From CAXBCP01 sp963974055 (GTDB taxonomy: Bacteria; Pseudomonadota; Alphaproteobacteria; MPNO01; UBA830), in assembly GCA_963974055.1 (NCBI GenBank), contig CAXBCP010000051.1, positions 1-21,179 of the forward strand: DNA of 21,179 bases, read 5' to 3'. The position numbers and the translations under genes are program-made. The stretch's first letter is position 1, and every line of letters begins with the position of its first letter. Positions 6,870 through 13,881 of the stretch are shown one piece after another. A model generated the notes under the pieces. The model saw nothing but the letters and a program-made list of their open reading frames with translations, made no database searches and had not been told where the DNA came from.

Positions 6870-7703
6870 CTATTCCGGCCGCTTCACGGCTTCGAGCCCG
6901 GGGCGGTAGGTCTTCTTGTCGATGAATTCCTCGATCCCGCGATTGCGGGTCTTTTCCGGGTCGGCGAACATCAGCGCCTGGATCTTGGTCATCAGGTATT
7001 CGTAGGCCTGCGGCGCATCCATGGTCTTGACGTTGCGCATGGCCTGCTTGGTGAAGGCAAGCGCGACCGGGTTCTTTTCCATCAGTTCGCGGGCGATGGT
7101 GACGGTCTCTTCGCGCAGGCGGTCGGCCGGCACCGCGATATTGGCGATCTTCATCGCCACGGCTTCGCGCCCGTCGAAGGTGCGGCCGGTCATGGCGTAG
7201 AACAGGCATTCGCGCATCGACACGTTATCGGCGAACACCTTGGACACCAGCCCGGCGGGAATGATGCCCCAGTTGATTTCCGACAGGCCGTAGGTCGCGT
7301 CTTCGTCGGTGATGACGATGTCGCAATTGCACAGCGACATGAACGCGCCGCCGAAACAGTACCCGTTGACCATGGCGATGGTCGGCTTGCGCGACATGGC
7401 GAGATTGTCCCAGCCCCAGTGGCGGTGGGCGATGAAGGACCGGTACTGCGCATCCGGGTCGTTGTCGGTTTCGCGGAAATATTCCTTCAGGTCCATGCCC
7501 GCGCTCCACGCGTTCCCGGCCCCGGTCAGGACGATCACTTTCGCCGCCGGATCGGTTTCGAGATGCATCAGGATTTCCTCCATCTCGTAGTGGAGGGTCG
7601 GGTTCATCGCGTTCCGTTTTTCCGGCCGGTTGAACGTGACCCAGGCGATGCCCTCGCCGTCGATTTCAACCGCGACGCATTCGTAATCATCCCGTAATGC
7701 CAT
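6870..7703 (-). CDS. Enoyl-CoA hydratase/isomerase, hydroxycinnamoyl-CoA hydratase-lyase-like
   Basis: A 277-residue crotonase-fold protein. It strongly resembles p-hydroxycinnamoyl-CoA hydratase-lyase (HCHL), which converts feruloyl- or coumaroyl-CoA to the aromatic aldehyde plus acetyl-CoA. Shared blocks include FNRPEKRNAMNPTL (24-37), GMDLKEYFRE (69-78), PTIAMVNGYCFGG (107-119) and GLSEINWGI (139-147), with the catalytic Glu142. By recalled alignment to Pseudomonas HCHL, Tyr75 is kept, but the positions matching Ser123 and Tyr239 appear to be Met122 and Met238, so the substrate may differ. A CGGGAG ribosome site precedes the ATG. It diverges from the acyl-CoA dehydrogenase gene by 61 bp. 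No vanillin-type aldehyde dehydrogenase is adjacent. A plain enoyl-CoA hydratase role remains possible. Confidence 0.85.
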   Translation of the reverse strand: MALRDDYECVAVEIDGEGIAWVTFNRPEKRNAMNPTLHYEMEEILMHLETDPAAKVIVLTGAGNAWSAGMDLKEYFRETDNDPDAQYRSFIAHRHWGWDNLAMSRKPTIAMVNGYCFGGAFMSLCNCDIVITDEDATYGLSEINWGIIPAGLVSKVFADNVSMRECLFYAMTGRTFDGREAVAMKIANIAVPADRLREETVTIARELMEKNPVALAFTKQAMRNVKTMDAPQAYEYLMTKIQALMFADPEKTRNRGIEEFIDKKTYRPGLEAVKRPE

Positions 7704-7721
7704 CGTAGAATTCTCCCGTTT

Positions 7722-7757
7722 TTGATGTTTGGCACCCTGTCCGGTTATACGCTAGGA
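7722..7757 (+). promoter_or_regulatory. Possible promoter and ribosome site for the acyl-CoA dehydrogenase gene
   Basis: TTGATG (7722-7727) and TATACG (7746-7751) are spaced 18 bp apart, and an AGGA ribosome-site match (7754-7757) lies 7 nt before the ATG at 7765. An alternative pair, TTGGCA (7729-7734) with TAGGAT (7753-7758), would give a leaderless transcript. The gap is only 61 bp and must also serve the divergent hydratase gene. Confidence 0.28.
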
Positions 7758-7764
7758 TTCGGCC

Positions 7765-8925
7765 ATGTCCATCAGCTTCCGTACCGACAGCGCCGACGAA
7801 AAGGCATTCCGAAACGACGTTCGCGACTGGATCGCGGCGACCCTGCCGGACGATCTGCGCGGCTGGTCGACGCGCCCGCCCTTCGACCGGGCCATGTGGT
7901 GGCACCGCGAACTGCACGCAAAGGGCTGGATCGCCCCGGCATGGCCCAAAGCCCATGGCGGCATGGAAGCGACCCTGAACCAGCAGATCATCCTGAAAGA
8001 GGAGCTCGCCCGCGCCGGCGCGCCGGAAATCTCGGCGCAGGGAATCAACCATGTCGGCCCGATCCTGATGGCGTTCGGCACCGACGCCCAGAAAGACCGC
8101 TTTCTGCCGCCGATCCTGACCGGCGCGGAAACATGGTGCCAGGGCTATTCCGAACCGGGCGCCGGGTCTGACCTCGCCAGCCTGCGCACCCGCGCCGATA
8201 TCGACGGCGACGATTTCGTCATCAACGGCTCGAAAATCTGGACCACCTGGGCGCATCATTCCGACTGGATGTTCGCCCTCGTCCGCAGCGACCCGGAGGC
8301 GCCGCGCAAGCAGGCCGGCATCAGCTTCGTGCTGATCGACCTGAAAACCCCGGGCATCGACATCCGCCCCATCGCGACCATCGCCGGCGACGACGAATTC
8401 GCCGAGGTCTTCCTCGACGACGTGCGCATACCGATGGCAAACCTGGTCGGCGGCCTGCATGACGGCTGGCGCGTCGCCAATGCGCTGCTCGCCCACGAAC
8501 GGCTCGGCACCGCCAATCCGCAGCTTCTGTTCGATGCGCTGGAACGGGTGCAAAAGGTCGCGAAGGCGACCGGCGCGCTGGACGATCCGTATTTCCGCGA
8601 CCGGCTGGCCGAAATCGATATCGACACCGTGGGTTTCGCCGCCATGTTCGCCCATGCCGCCGAGATCGCCAATGCCGAACGCTCGCTCGGGCTCGATGCG
8701 TCGATCATGAAAATCAACGGCACCGAACTACTGCAGCGCATCGCCGACCTGCTGCTCGAAGCCGCCGGCACCGATGCCGCCCTGACCGGCCGCATCGACA
8801 CAGAGGACGGCCCGGTGGAGATCGCACCGCTGTTCCTCCAGGTCCGCCGCGCGACCATCTATGGCGGGTCGAGCGAGATCCAGCGCAACATCCTGGCCAA
8901 GCGGGTTCTCGGCCTGCCCGCCTGA
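7765..8925 (+). CDS. Acyl-CoA dehydrogenase family protein
   Basis: A 386-residue FAD-dependent acyl-CoA dehydrogenase, normal length. N-terminal helical domain, then the flavin/substrate segment GYSEPGAGSDL (127-137), KIWTTWAHHSDW (157-168), and the C-terminal IYGGSSEIQRN block (365-375). The Glu found in the YEGT motif of medium- and short-chain enzymes is Gly367 here. Glu245 in AHERLG sits where isovaleryl- and long-chain enzymes place their catalytic base, so activity is plausible. Such enzymes introduce an alpha-beta double bond into an acyl-CoA and pass electrons to ETF. Substrate is unassigned. Its divergent neighbour is a hydratase, so the two could perform consecutive beta-oxidation-like steps. 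Confidence 0.92.
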   Translation: MSISFRTDSADEKAFRNDVRDWIAATLPDDLRGWSTRPPFDRAMWWHRELHAKGWIAPAWPKAHGGMEATLNQQIILKEELARAGAPEISAQGINHVGPILMAFGTDAQKDRFLPPILTGAETWCQGYSEPGAGSDLASLRTRADIDGDDFVINGSKIWTTWAHHSDWMFALVRSDPEAPRKQAGISFVLIDLKTPGIDIRPIATIAGDDEFAEVFLDDVRIPMANLVGGLHDGWRVANALLAHERLGTANPQLLFDALERVQKVAKATGALDDPYFRDRLAEIDIDTVGFAAMFAHAAEIANAERSLGLDASIMKINGTELLQRIADLLLEAAGTDAALTGRIDTEDGPVEIAPLFLQVRRATIYGGSSEIQRNILAKRVLGLPA

Positions 8926-9014
8926 AGCCCCGCCGCGACCGCCGTCACTGGACCCGCCGCATTTCCCGCCATAAGTTCTGCCTATCAGGGCTTTATCGGG
9001 AAACGGGTCGTATT

Positions 9015-9848
9015 ATGAAATTACCGGTCAGAATACTGGTTGCCGCGGGCTTTCTTGCCGTGGCGGCGCCGGTACAGGCGGCGGACGTGATGCCGCTGGT
9101 GGACGCCCACCTGCATTACAGCCACGACGCCTGGGAAAACCTGCCGCCGAAGGACGCGATCGCCGCCATCCGGCGCGCCGGGCTGAAAAAAGCCTTCGTG
9201 TCGAGTTCCAGCGACGACGGCACGCAGATGCTCTATGCGGCGGCCCCCGACCTGATCGTCCCGGTGCTGCGCCCCTACCGCAAGCGCGGCGAACTGGGCA
9301 CCTGGTTCCGGGACCCGACCGTGATCGACATGCTCGAAAGCCGCCTGAAAAAGGGCGGCTATGCCGGTATCGGCGAATTCCACATCTTCGGCGCCGATGC
9401 CGACGGCGCGGTTTTCCGCAAGGTCGTGCAGCTCGCAAAAAAATACAAAGTGTTCCTGCACGCCCATTCCGACGCGGACGCGGTCGACCGCATCTTCAAG
9501 CAGGACCCCGACGCCACCGTGCTGTGGGCCCATTCCGGTTTCGCGGAGCCGGACCGGATCGCGCCGATGCTGAAGAAACACAAACGCCTGTGGTCGGACC
9601 TCGCCTTCCGCAGCGAACACGGCGCGGGCGGCAAGGCGGATCCGGAATGGGCGAAACTGTTCGCCGCCTTCCCCGACCGGTTCATGATCGGCACCGATAC
9701 CTACACCCCGGAACGCTGGTATTTCGTCGAGGAACACGCGGGCTGGAGCCGGACCTGGCTGCAATCCCTGCCCCGCGGCCTCGCCGAGCGCATCGCCTGG
9801 AAGAACGCGATGGAACTGGCGAACTGGGCGCTGAAAATAAAGGACTGA
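9015..9848 (+). CDS. Exported amidohydrolase-family (TIM-barrel metal hydrolase) protein
   Basis: A 277-residue protein with a clear Sec signal peptide (basic MKLPVR, hydrophobic stretch, cleavage probably after VQA at residue 22). The mature part carries amidohydrolase-like metal ligands: DAHLH (His32, His34), GIGEFH (Glu121), LHAHSD (His149), WAHSG (His173) and GTDTY (Asp228). This resembles amidohydrolase_2-type enzymes, which hydrolyse or decarboxylate small organic molecules. Export to the periplasm is less common in this group. The next gene starts 5 nt after its stop, and the three genes up to 11432 form a compact cluster of exported proteins, suggesting a shared periplasmic function. 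The reaction is unknown. Confidence 0.82.
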   Translation: MKLPVRILVAAGFLAVAAPVQAADVMPLVDAHLHYSHDAWENLPPKDAIAAIRRAGLKKAFVSSSSDDGTQMLYAAAPDLIVPVLRPYRKRGELGTWFRDPTVIDMLESRLKKGGYAGIGEFHIFGADADGAVFRKVVQLAKKYKVFLHAHSDADAVDRIFKQDPDATVLWAHSGFAEPDRIAPMLKKHKRLWSDLAFRSEHGAGGKADPEWAKLFAAFPDRFMIGTDTYTPERWYFVEEHAGWSRTWLQSLPRGLAERIAWKNAMELANWALKIKD

Positions 9849-9853
9849 CGACC

Positions 9854-10276
9854 GTGAAATACCTTTCCGCATCGCTCGCCGCGCTGCTGCTTGTTGCCGC
9901 CGCGCCCGCCCTTGCCGATCCCTGTCCGAAGGACCGCCTCGGCGCGCTGCCCAACAAGATCGCCGATGGCAGCACCACCGTCGCCTGGCGCACCGATCCG
10001 GCGAAGATCGCCGTCGGCAAGCCGTTCAGCGTCGAGGTCGTCGCCTGCGTCGACGGCGAAAAGCACATGGCGCCGTCGCGCATCCGGGTCGATGCCGGCA
10101 TGCCGATGCACGGCCACGGCATGAACTACACGCCGGGCGAGAAGAAGCTCGCCCCCGGTCATTCGACGTTCGACGGCCTGGTGTTTCACATGCCCGGCAA
10201 ATGGCGGATCGCCTTCGACGTCTACGAGGGCGACGCCCGCACGCGGCTGACCCGGAACGTGACCGTCGGCCGGTGA
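9854..10276 (+). CDS. Small exported YtkA/FixH-like protein, Met/His-rich
   Basis: A 140-residue exported protein. The GTG at 9854 gives a typical signal peptide ending at about ALA (residue 21); an in-frame extension upstream overlaps the amidohydrolase gene and lacks such a start. The mature region is a beta-rich domain of the YtkA/FixH type, with the hallmark VDAGMPMHGHGM (79-90) followed by FHMPGKWRIAFDV (111-123). Potential metal-binding residues cluster: Met83, Met85, His86, His88, Met90, His103, His112, Met113, plus two Cys (24, 65) that could form a disulfide. It lies between the amidohydrolase and the dihaem peroxidase-like gene. A role as copper-binding partner or substrate of the dihaem protein is inference from context. 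Confidence 0.75.
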   Translation: MKYLSASLAALLLVAAAPALADPCPKDRLGALPNKIADGSTTVAWRTDPAKIAVGKPFSVEVVACVDGEKHMAPSRIRVDAGMPMHGHGMNYTPGEKKLAPGHSTFDGLVFHMPGKWRIAFDVYEGDARTRLTRNVTVGR

Positions 10277-10283
10277 ACCCGGC

Positions 10284-11432
10284 ATGAGGCGGACGTTCCT
10301 GGCGGGCCTGGCGGGCCTGGCGGGCCTGACGGCGGCGGCCGTGCTGATCGGCGCGGCGGCGGCAGACAATGTTTCGTTCGACGCCGACGAAACCGACCTG
10401 ATCCTGTCCCACGGCCCGTGGCCGGTCGAAACGCCCCCCGACCCCAGCAACCGCCTGTCGGGAAAACCCGATGCCATCGCGTTCGGCAAGGTCCTGTTCG
10501 ACAGCCCGGCCCTGTCCGTCGACCGGGGCCGGAGCTGCGCGACCTGCCACGACGCGGACCGCGCTTTCACCGACGGCCACCCGCGCGGCGCCGGCATCGC
10601 CGTCGTCGACCGCAACACGCCCGCCCTGCACAACATGCGGCTGAACCGCTGGTACGGCTGGGACGGCAAGTCGGACAATCTGTGGGCGCAGAGCATCGCG
10701 CCGATCCTGGATGCGCGCGAGCTGGGGATGACGCCGGCGACGCTGCGCGCGCGGATCGAAAAAACGCCGGAGCTTGCCGCCGGCTATTCCAGCCTGTTCG
10801 GCGCGCCGCCGTCGGCACACGACGCGGAGGCCGCGATGGTCAATATCGCCAAGGCGCTGGCGGCCTATCAGGAGACGATTCTATCCGGCAAATCGGCGTT
10901 CGACCGCTTCCGCGATGCGCTGGCCGCCAGCGACGCCGACGGCATCGCGGCCTACCCGGACGGCGCGAAGCGCGGGCTCAAACTGTTCGTCGGGCGCGGG
11001 CGCTGCGACCTGTGCCATTTCGGCCCGAATTTCACCAATGGCGAATTTCACGATATCGGCCTGCCCCATTTCCCCGCCCCCGGCCGCGTCGACAAGGGGC
11101 GCTACGGCGGCGTGAAACTGCTGCGGGAGAGCCCGTTCAACCTGCTCGGCCCCTATAACGACGACAAATCGCGCGCCACGGCGGGGTTTACCCGGCATTT
11201 GCGCCTGACGCCGAAGAACTGGGGCGAATTCCGCGTGCCGAGCCTGCGCAACGTGGCCCGCACCGCGCCCTACATGCATGACGGCAGCCTGGCGACGCTG
11301 GAAGACGTGCTGAAACACTATTCCGAGATTCCCGAAGACCGGCTGCACCAGGACGGCGAAAAACTGCTCAAACCGCTGAACCTGACCGACGCGGAGACCG
11401 CCGACCTGATCGCCTTCCTGCGGACGCTGTAA
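10284..11432 (+). CDS. MauG/cytochrome c peroxidase-like dihaem protein
   Basis: A 382-residue exported dihaem c-type protein. An N-terminal signal-like hydrophobic stretch (about 5-26) is followed by haem site CATCH (85-89) in the N-terminal domain and CDLCH (241-245) in the C-terminal domain, each flanked by family residues. The PSLRNVARTAPYMHDG segment (319-334), conserved in bacterial dihaem peroxidases and MauG relatives, is also present. Known members either reduce hydrogen peroxide or, as in MauG and MbnH, oxidise residues of a partner protein. It starts 7 nt after the YtkA-like gene and was probably co-transcribed with it. A 9-bp repeat in the signal region encodes LAG three times. 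The exact activity cannot be told from sequence. Confidence 0.9.
   Translation: MRRTFLAGLAGLAGLTAAAVLIGAAAADNVSFDADETDLILSHGPWPVETPPDPSNRLSGKPDAIAFGKVLFDSPALSVDRGRSCATCHDADRAFTDGHPRGAGIAVVDRNTPALHNMRLNRWYGWDGKSDNLWAQSIAPILDARELGMTPATLRARIEKTPELAAGYSSLFGAPPSAHDAEAAMVNIAKALAAYQETILSGKSAFDRFRDALAASDADGIAAYPDGAKRGLKLFVGRGRCDLCHFGPNFTNGEFHDIGLPHFPAPGRVDKGRYGGVKLLRESPFNLLGPYNDDKSRATAGFTRHLRLTPKNWGEFRVPSLRNVARTAPYMHDGSLATLEDVLKHYSEIPEDRLHQDGEKLLKPLNLTDAETADLIAFLRTL
10299..10325 (+). repeat. Three tandem copies of a 9-bp unit inside a signal peptide
   Basis: The unit CTGGCGGGC is repeated three times exactly, encoding Leu-Ala-Gly each time in the hydrophobic core of the dihaem protein signal peptide. 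Slippage would change the length by whole codons, so the frame would be kept. Confidence 0.85.
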
Positions 11433-11435
11433 CCG

Positions 11436-11490
11436 TTGTTATTGCCTTTAATTTAACATATGTAATACAGTATAAAGGCTCATACGGAGG
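11436..11490 (+). promoter_or_regulatory. AT-rich promoter/operator region and ribosome site of the toxin-antitoxin operon
   Basis: This stretch is sharply AT-rich compared with its surroundings. It holds TATAAA (11471-11476) as a possible -10, alternative -35-like TTGTTA and TTGCCT (11436-11447), and a perfect 8-bp palindrome ACATATGT (11456-11463) that could be the operator for the AbrB-type antitoxin. GGAGG at 11486-11490 is a strong ribosome site, 8 nt before the antitoxin ATG. Confidence 0.5.
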
Positions 11491-11498
11491 CGGACCCC

Positions 11499-11723
11499 AT
11501 GTCTGAATTGGTGAAGATCAGGAAAATCGGCAATTCGCTTGGCGTCACCCTGTCCGAGCATGTGCGGGAGCTCGGCCTGCAGGAAGGCGACACCCTTTAC
11601 GTCGCGCGGACGGAAACCGGGATCGAGCTGACGCCGTTCGATCCGGATTTCGCCGAAGCGGTCGATGCCGCCCGCGATTTCATGCGCAAGCACCCCAACG
11701 CGATGAAGGCCCTGTCCGAATGA
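11499..11723 (+). CDS. AbrB/MazE-family antitoxin
   Basis: A 74-residue protein with an N-terminal swapped-hairpin AbrB/MazE DNA-binding domain: VKIRKIGNSLGVTLSEHV (residues 5-22) is the diagnostic pattern, followed by LGLQEGDTLYV. The C-terminal third (FAEAVDAARDFMRKHPNAMKAL) is a probable helix that would wrap the toxin. Antitoxins of this kind repress their own operon by binding palindromes near the start. It overlaps the toxin gene by 4 nt (ATGA), the usual antitoxin-first arrangement. Confidence 0.9.
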   Translation: MSELVKIRKIGNSLGVTLSEHVRELGLQEGDTLYVARTETGIELTPFDPDFAEAVDAARDFMRKHPNAMKALSE

Positions 11724-12115
11724 CCGGCGGCCTCCGCTGGCTGACGCCGCGGATGGTCATTGCGTTCCATCGCGAAACCCTGCACCGCCACGGCGGAGGC
11801 CCCGGCATGCGGGATGCCGCATTGCTCGACAGCGCGCTGGCCCGCCCGCGCAACCGTGCAGCCTACGATCCCGAGGCATCGGTGTTCGATCTTGCCGCCG
11901 AGTATTGCGCCGGTATCGTCGGCAACCACCCGTTCGTCGACGGCAACAAGCGCACCGGCCTGCTGGCCGGGATCGTCTTTCTGTCGTTGAACGGCTACGG
12001 ATTCGACGCGGACGAGGCGGATATCGTGACGACGATCGAATCCCTGGCGGCCGGCAATACGGAAATCGCCACCCTTGCCGGCTGGTTCGCCCGGTGCAGC
12101 GCGCCCGGACCGTGA
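11720..12115 (+). CDS. doc: Death-on-curing (Doc) family Fic-fold toxin
   Basis: A 131-residue Doc/Fic-fold protein of typical Doc length. The Fic motif appears as HPFVDGNKRT (70-79), the Doc-like version with a Lys in place of the second Gly of AMP-transferring Fic enzymes. P1 Doc uses this active site to phosphorylate and inactivate EF-Tu. The catalytic His70 and Asn76-Lys77-Arg78 are all present, so the toxin appears intact. Translation probably couples to the antitoxin through the 4-nt overlap. The classical Doc partner is Phd; here an AbrB-type protein takes that role. A chromosomal stability or stress-response function is inferred. Confidence 0.9.
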   Translation: MTGGLRWLTPRMVIAFHRETLHRHGGGPGMRDAALLDSALARPRNRAAYDPEASVFDLAAEYCAGIVGNHPFVDGNKRTGLLAGIVFLSLNGYGFDADEADIVTTIESLAAGNTEIATLAGWFARCSAPGP

Positions 12116-12182
12116 CCCCGGCCCTGTAGTCTCTCCCCCCGCCCGATGATAGAAAGGACGGATAAAAGGGAGATGCACGGGA

Positions 12183-13811
12183 ATGGGCAAGACCAGAAAC
12201 ATCCTTTTCATCATGTGCGACCAGCTGCGCTGGGATTACCTGTCCTGCAACGGTCATCCGCATCTTGAAACGCCGCATATCGACGGGCTTGCCGCGAAGG
12301 GGGTGAACTTCACCCGCGCCTTCGTGCAGTCGCCGCTGTGCGGGCCGTCGCGCATGTCCTACCTGACCGGGCGCTACGTCCACAGCCACGGCGCCACCTG
12401 GAACGGCGTGCCGCTGTCGGTCGGCCAGCGCAATATCGGCGATTTCCTGCGCCCCCACGGCCTGCGCTGCGCGCTGGTCGGCAAGACCCACATGGAACCC
12501 GATGCCGACGGCATGGCGCGGCTCGGCGTCGACAAGATGTCCGATCTCGGCGTGCTGACCTCCGAATGCGGGCTGGAACCGGTGGAACGCGATGACGGGC
12601 TGTGGCCCGACAAGCTGGTCGATCCAAACTACGCCTATAACCGCTATCTGAAATCGAAGGGCTATGACGGCGACAACCCGTGGCACGACTGGGCCAACGC
12701 GGCGGAAGGGCCGAACGGCGAAATCCTGTCGGGCTGGTATCTCGGCAACAACCACCTGCCCGCCCGGGTCCGGGAAGAGGATTCCGAAACCCCCTACATG
12801 ACCGGGCGCGCCATCGACTTCATGGCGGAACAGGGCGACGACCCGTTCCTGCTGCACCTGTCCTATATCAAGCCGCACTGGCCCTATATCGTGCCCGCGC
12901 CCTATCACGACATGTACGGCCACAACCAGGTGCTGCCGCCGGTGCGGTCCGACGCCGAGCGCGAGCGCCCGCATCCGGTGATCGCCGCCCACATGAAACA
13001 CCCCGAAAGCCTGAACTTTTCCATGGACGAGGTGCGCAACAACGTGCTGCCCGCCTATATGGGGCTGATCAGGCAGATCGACGACCAGATGGGCCGCCTG
13101 TTCGCGTGGATGGACCAGGCCGGGCGGATGGACGACACCATGATCGTCTTCACGTCGGACCACGGCGACTATCTCGGCGATCACTGGCTCGGCGAAAAGG
13201 AAATGCTGCACGAATGCTCGGTCCGCGTGCCGATGATCGTCTACGATCCGGATTCGGCAGCCGATGCCACGCGCGGCACGACCGACGAAACCCTGGTCGA
13301 ATCCCTCGACATGATCCCGACTTTCCTCGACGCGATGGGCGGCTGGACCGACCTCGAACACGTACTCGAAGGCCGCTCGCTGCTGCCCACGCTGCACGGC
13401 GCGCAGAAGGACGAACTGCGCGACGCGGTGTTCGCCGAAATCGATTACGCGTTCAAACCGGCCCGCGTCTATGCGGAAAAGGAACCGGCGGAAGCGCGCG
13501 GGTTCATGATCCGCACGGCGCGCTGGAAATACCTGTTATGGGAAGGCTACCCGTCGCAGCTTTTCGACCTGGAAACCGACCCGGACGAGCTGACCGATCT
13601 CGGCGCCGCCCCCGAACATGCCGGATTGCGCGCCGACCTGCACGAACGCCTGTTCCACTGGCTGCGCACCCGCGCCACAAGGATCACGATTTCCGAACAG
13701 GCCGTGCGCAACCGCACCGGCGGCGCGCCCAGACAGGGCATCATCATCGGCGAATGGTCCGAGACCGAGACCGTCAAGGGCGACCCGGAGTCGGATTACT
13801 GGGTGACGTAA
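12183..13811 (+). CDS. Sulfatase/phosphonate monoester hydrolase family protein
   Basis: A 542-residue alkaline-phosphatase-superfamily hydrolase. N-terminal metal site CDQLRWD (12-18); the sulfatase signature CGPSR (53-57) followed by MSYLTGRYVHSHG, where Cys53 would be converted to formylglycine; KTHM (101-104); PHWPY (231-235); and the second metal site FTSDHGDYLGDH (323-334). The layout and C-terminal region (SQLFDLETDPDELTDL) resemble Rhizobium phosphonate monoester hydrolase as well as sulfatases, so substrate class is uncertain. No signal peptide is visible, suggesting a cytosolic enzyme. No formylglycine-generating enzyme or sulfatase maturase is in the window, so maturation would depend on an unlinked gene. 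The ATG at 12183 is preferred; AAAAGGGAG lies just upstream. Confidence 0.9.
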   Translation: MGKTRNILFIMCDQLRWDYLSCNGHPHLETPHIDGLAAKGVNFTRAFVQSPLCGPSRMSYLTGRYVHSHGATWNGVPLSVGQRNIGDFLRPHGLRCALVGKTHMEPDADGMARLGVDKMSDLGVLTSECGLEPVERDDGLWPDKLVDPNYAYNRYLKSKGYDGDNPWHDWANAAEGPNGEILSGWYLGNNHLPARVREEDSETPYMTGRAIDFMAEQGDDPFLLHLSYIKPHWPYIVPAPYHDMYGHNQVLPPVRSDAERERPHPVIAAHMKHPESLNFSMDEVRNNVLPAYMGLIRQIDDQMGRLFAWMDQAGRMDDTMIVFTSDHGDYLGDHWLGEKEMLHECSVRVPMIVYDPDSAADATRGTTDETLVESLDMIPTFLDAMGGWTDLEHVLEGRSLLPTLHGAQKDELRDAVFAEIDYAFKPARVYAEKEPAEARGFMIRTARWKYLLWEGYPSQLFDLETDPDELTDLGAAPEHAGLRADLHERLFHWLRTRATRITISEQAVRNRTGGAPRQGIIIGEWSETETVKGDPESDYWVT

Positions 13812-13838
13812 CGTGACCGCAAACAGAAAATAAGCCAC

Positions 13839-13865
13839 GTCATCCCGGCACGGGGCCGGGATGAC
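13839..13865. repeat. Palindromic intergenic repeat, perfect copy
   Basis: Perfect 11-bp arms GTCATCCCGGC (13839-13849) and GCCGGGATGAC (13855-13865) with a 5-nt loop, in the 70-bp gap between the convergent sulfatase and gamma-glutamyltransferase genes. It shares its right arm with the copy at 1-32. A hairpin at this spot could end both transcripts, although no clear T run follows. Confidence 0.85.
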
Positions 13866-13881
13866 AATAGAGACGGGTTCC

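Noticed and set aside
8926..9014. RNA gene or riboswitch between the acyl-CoA dehydrogenase and amidohydrolase genes
   Set aside because: The 89-bp gap shows no tRNA or strong hairpin structure that I can support.
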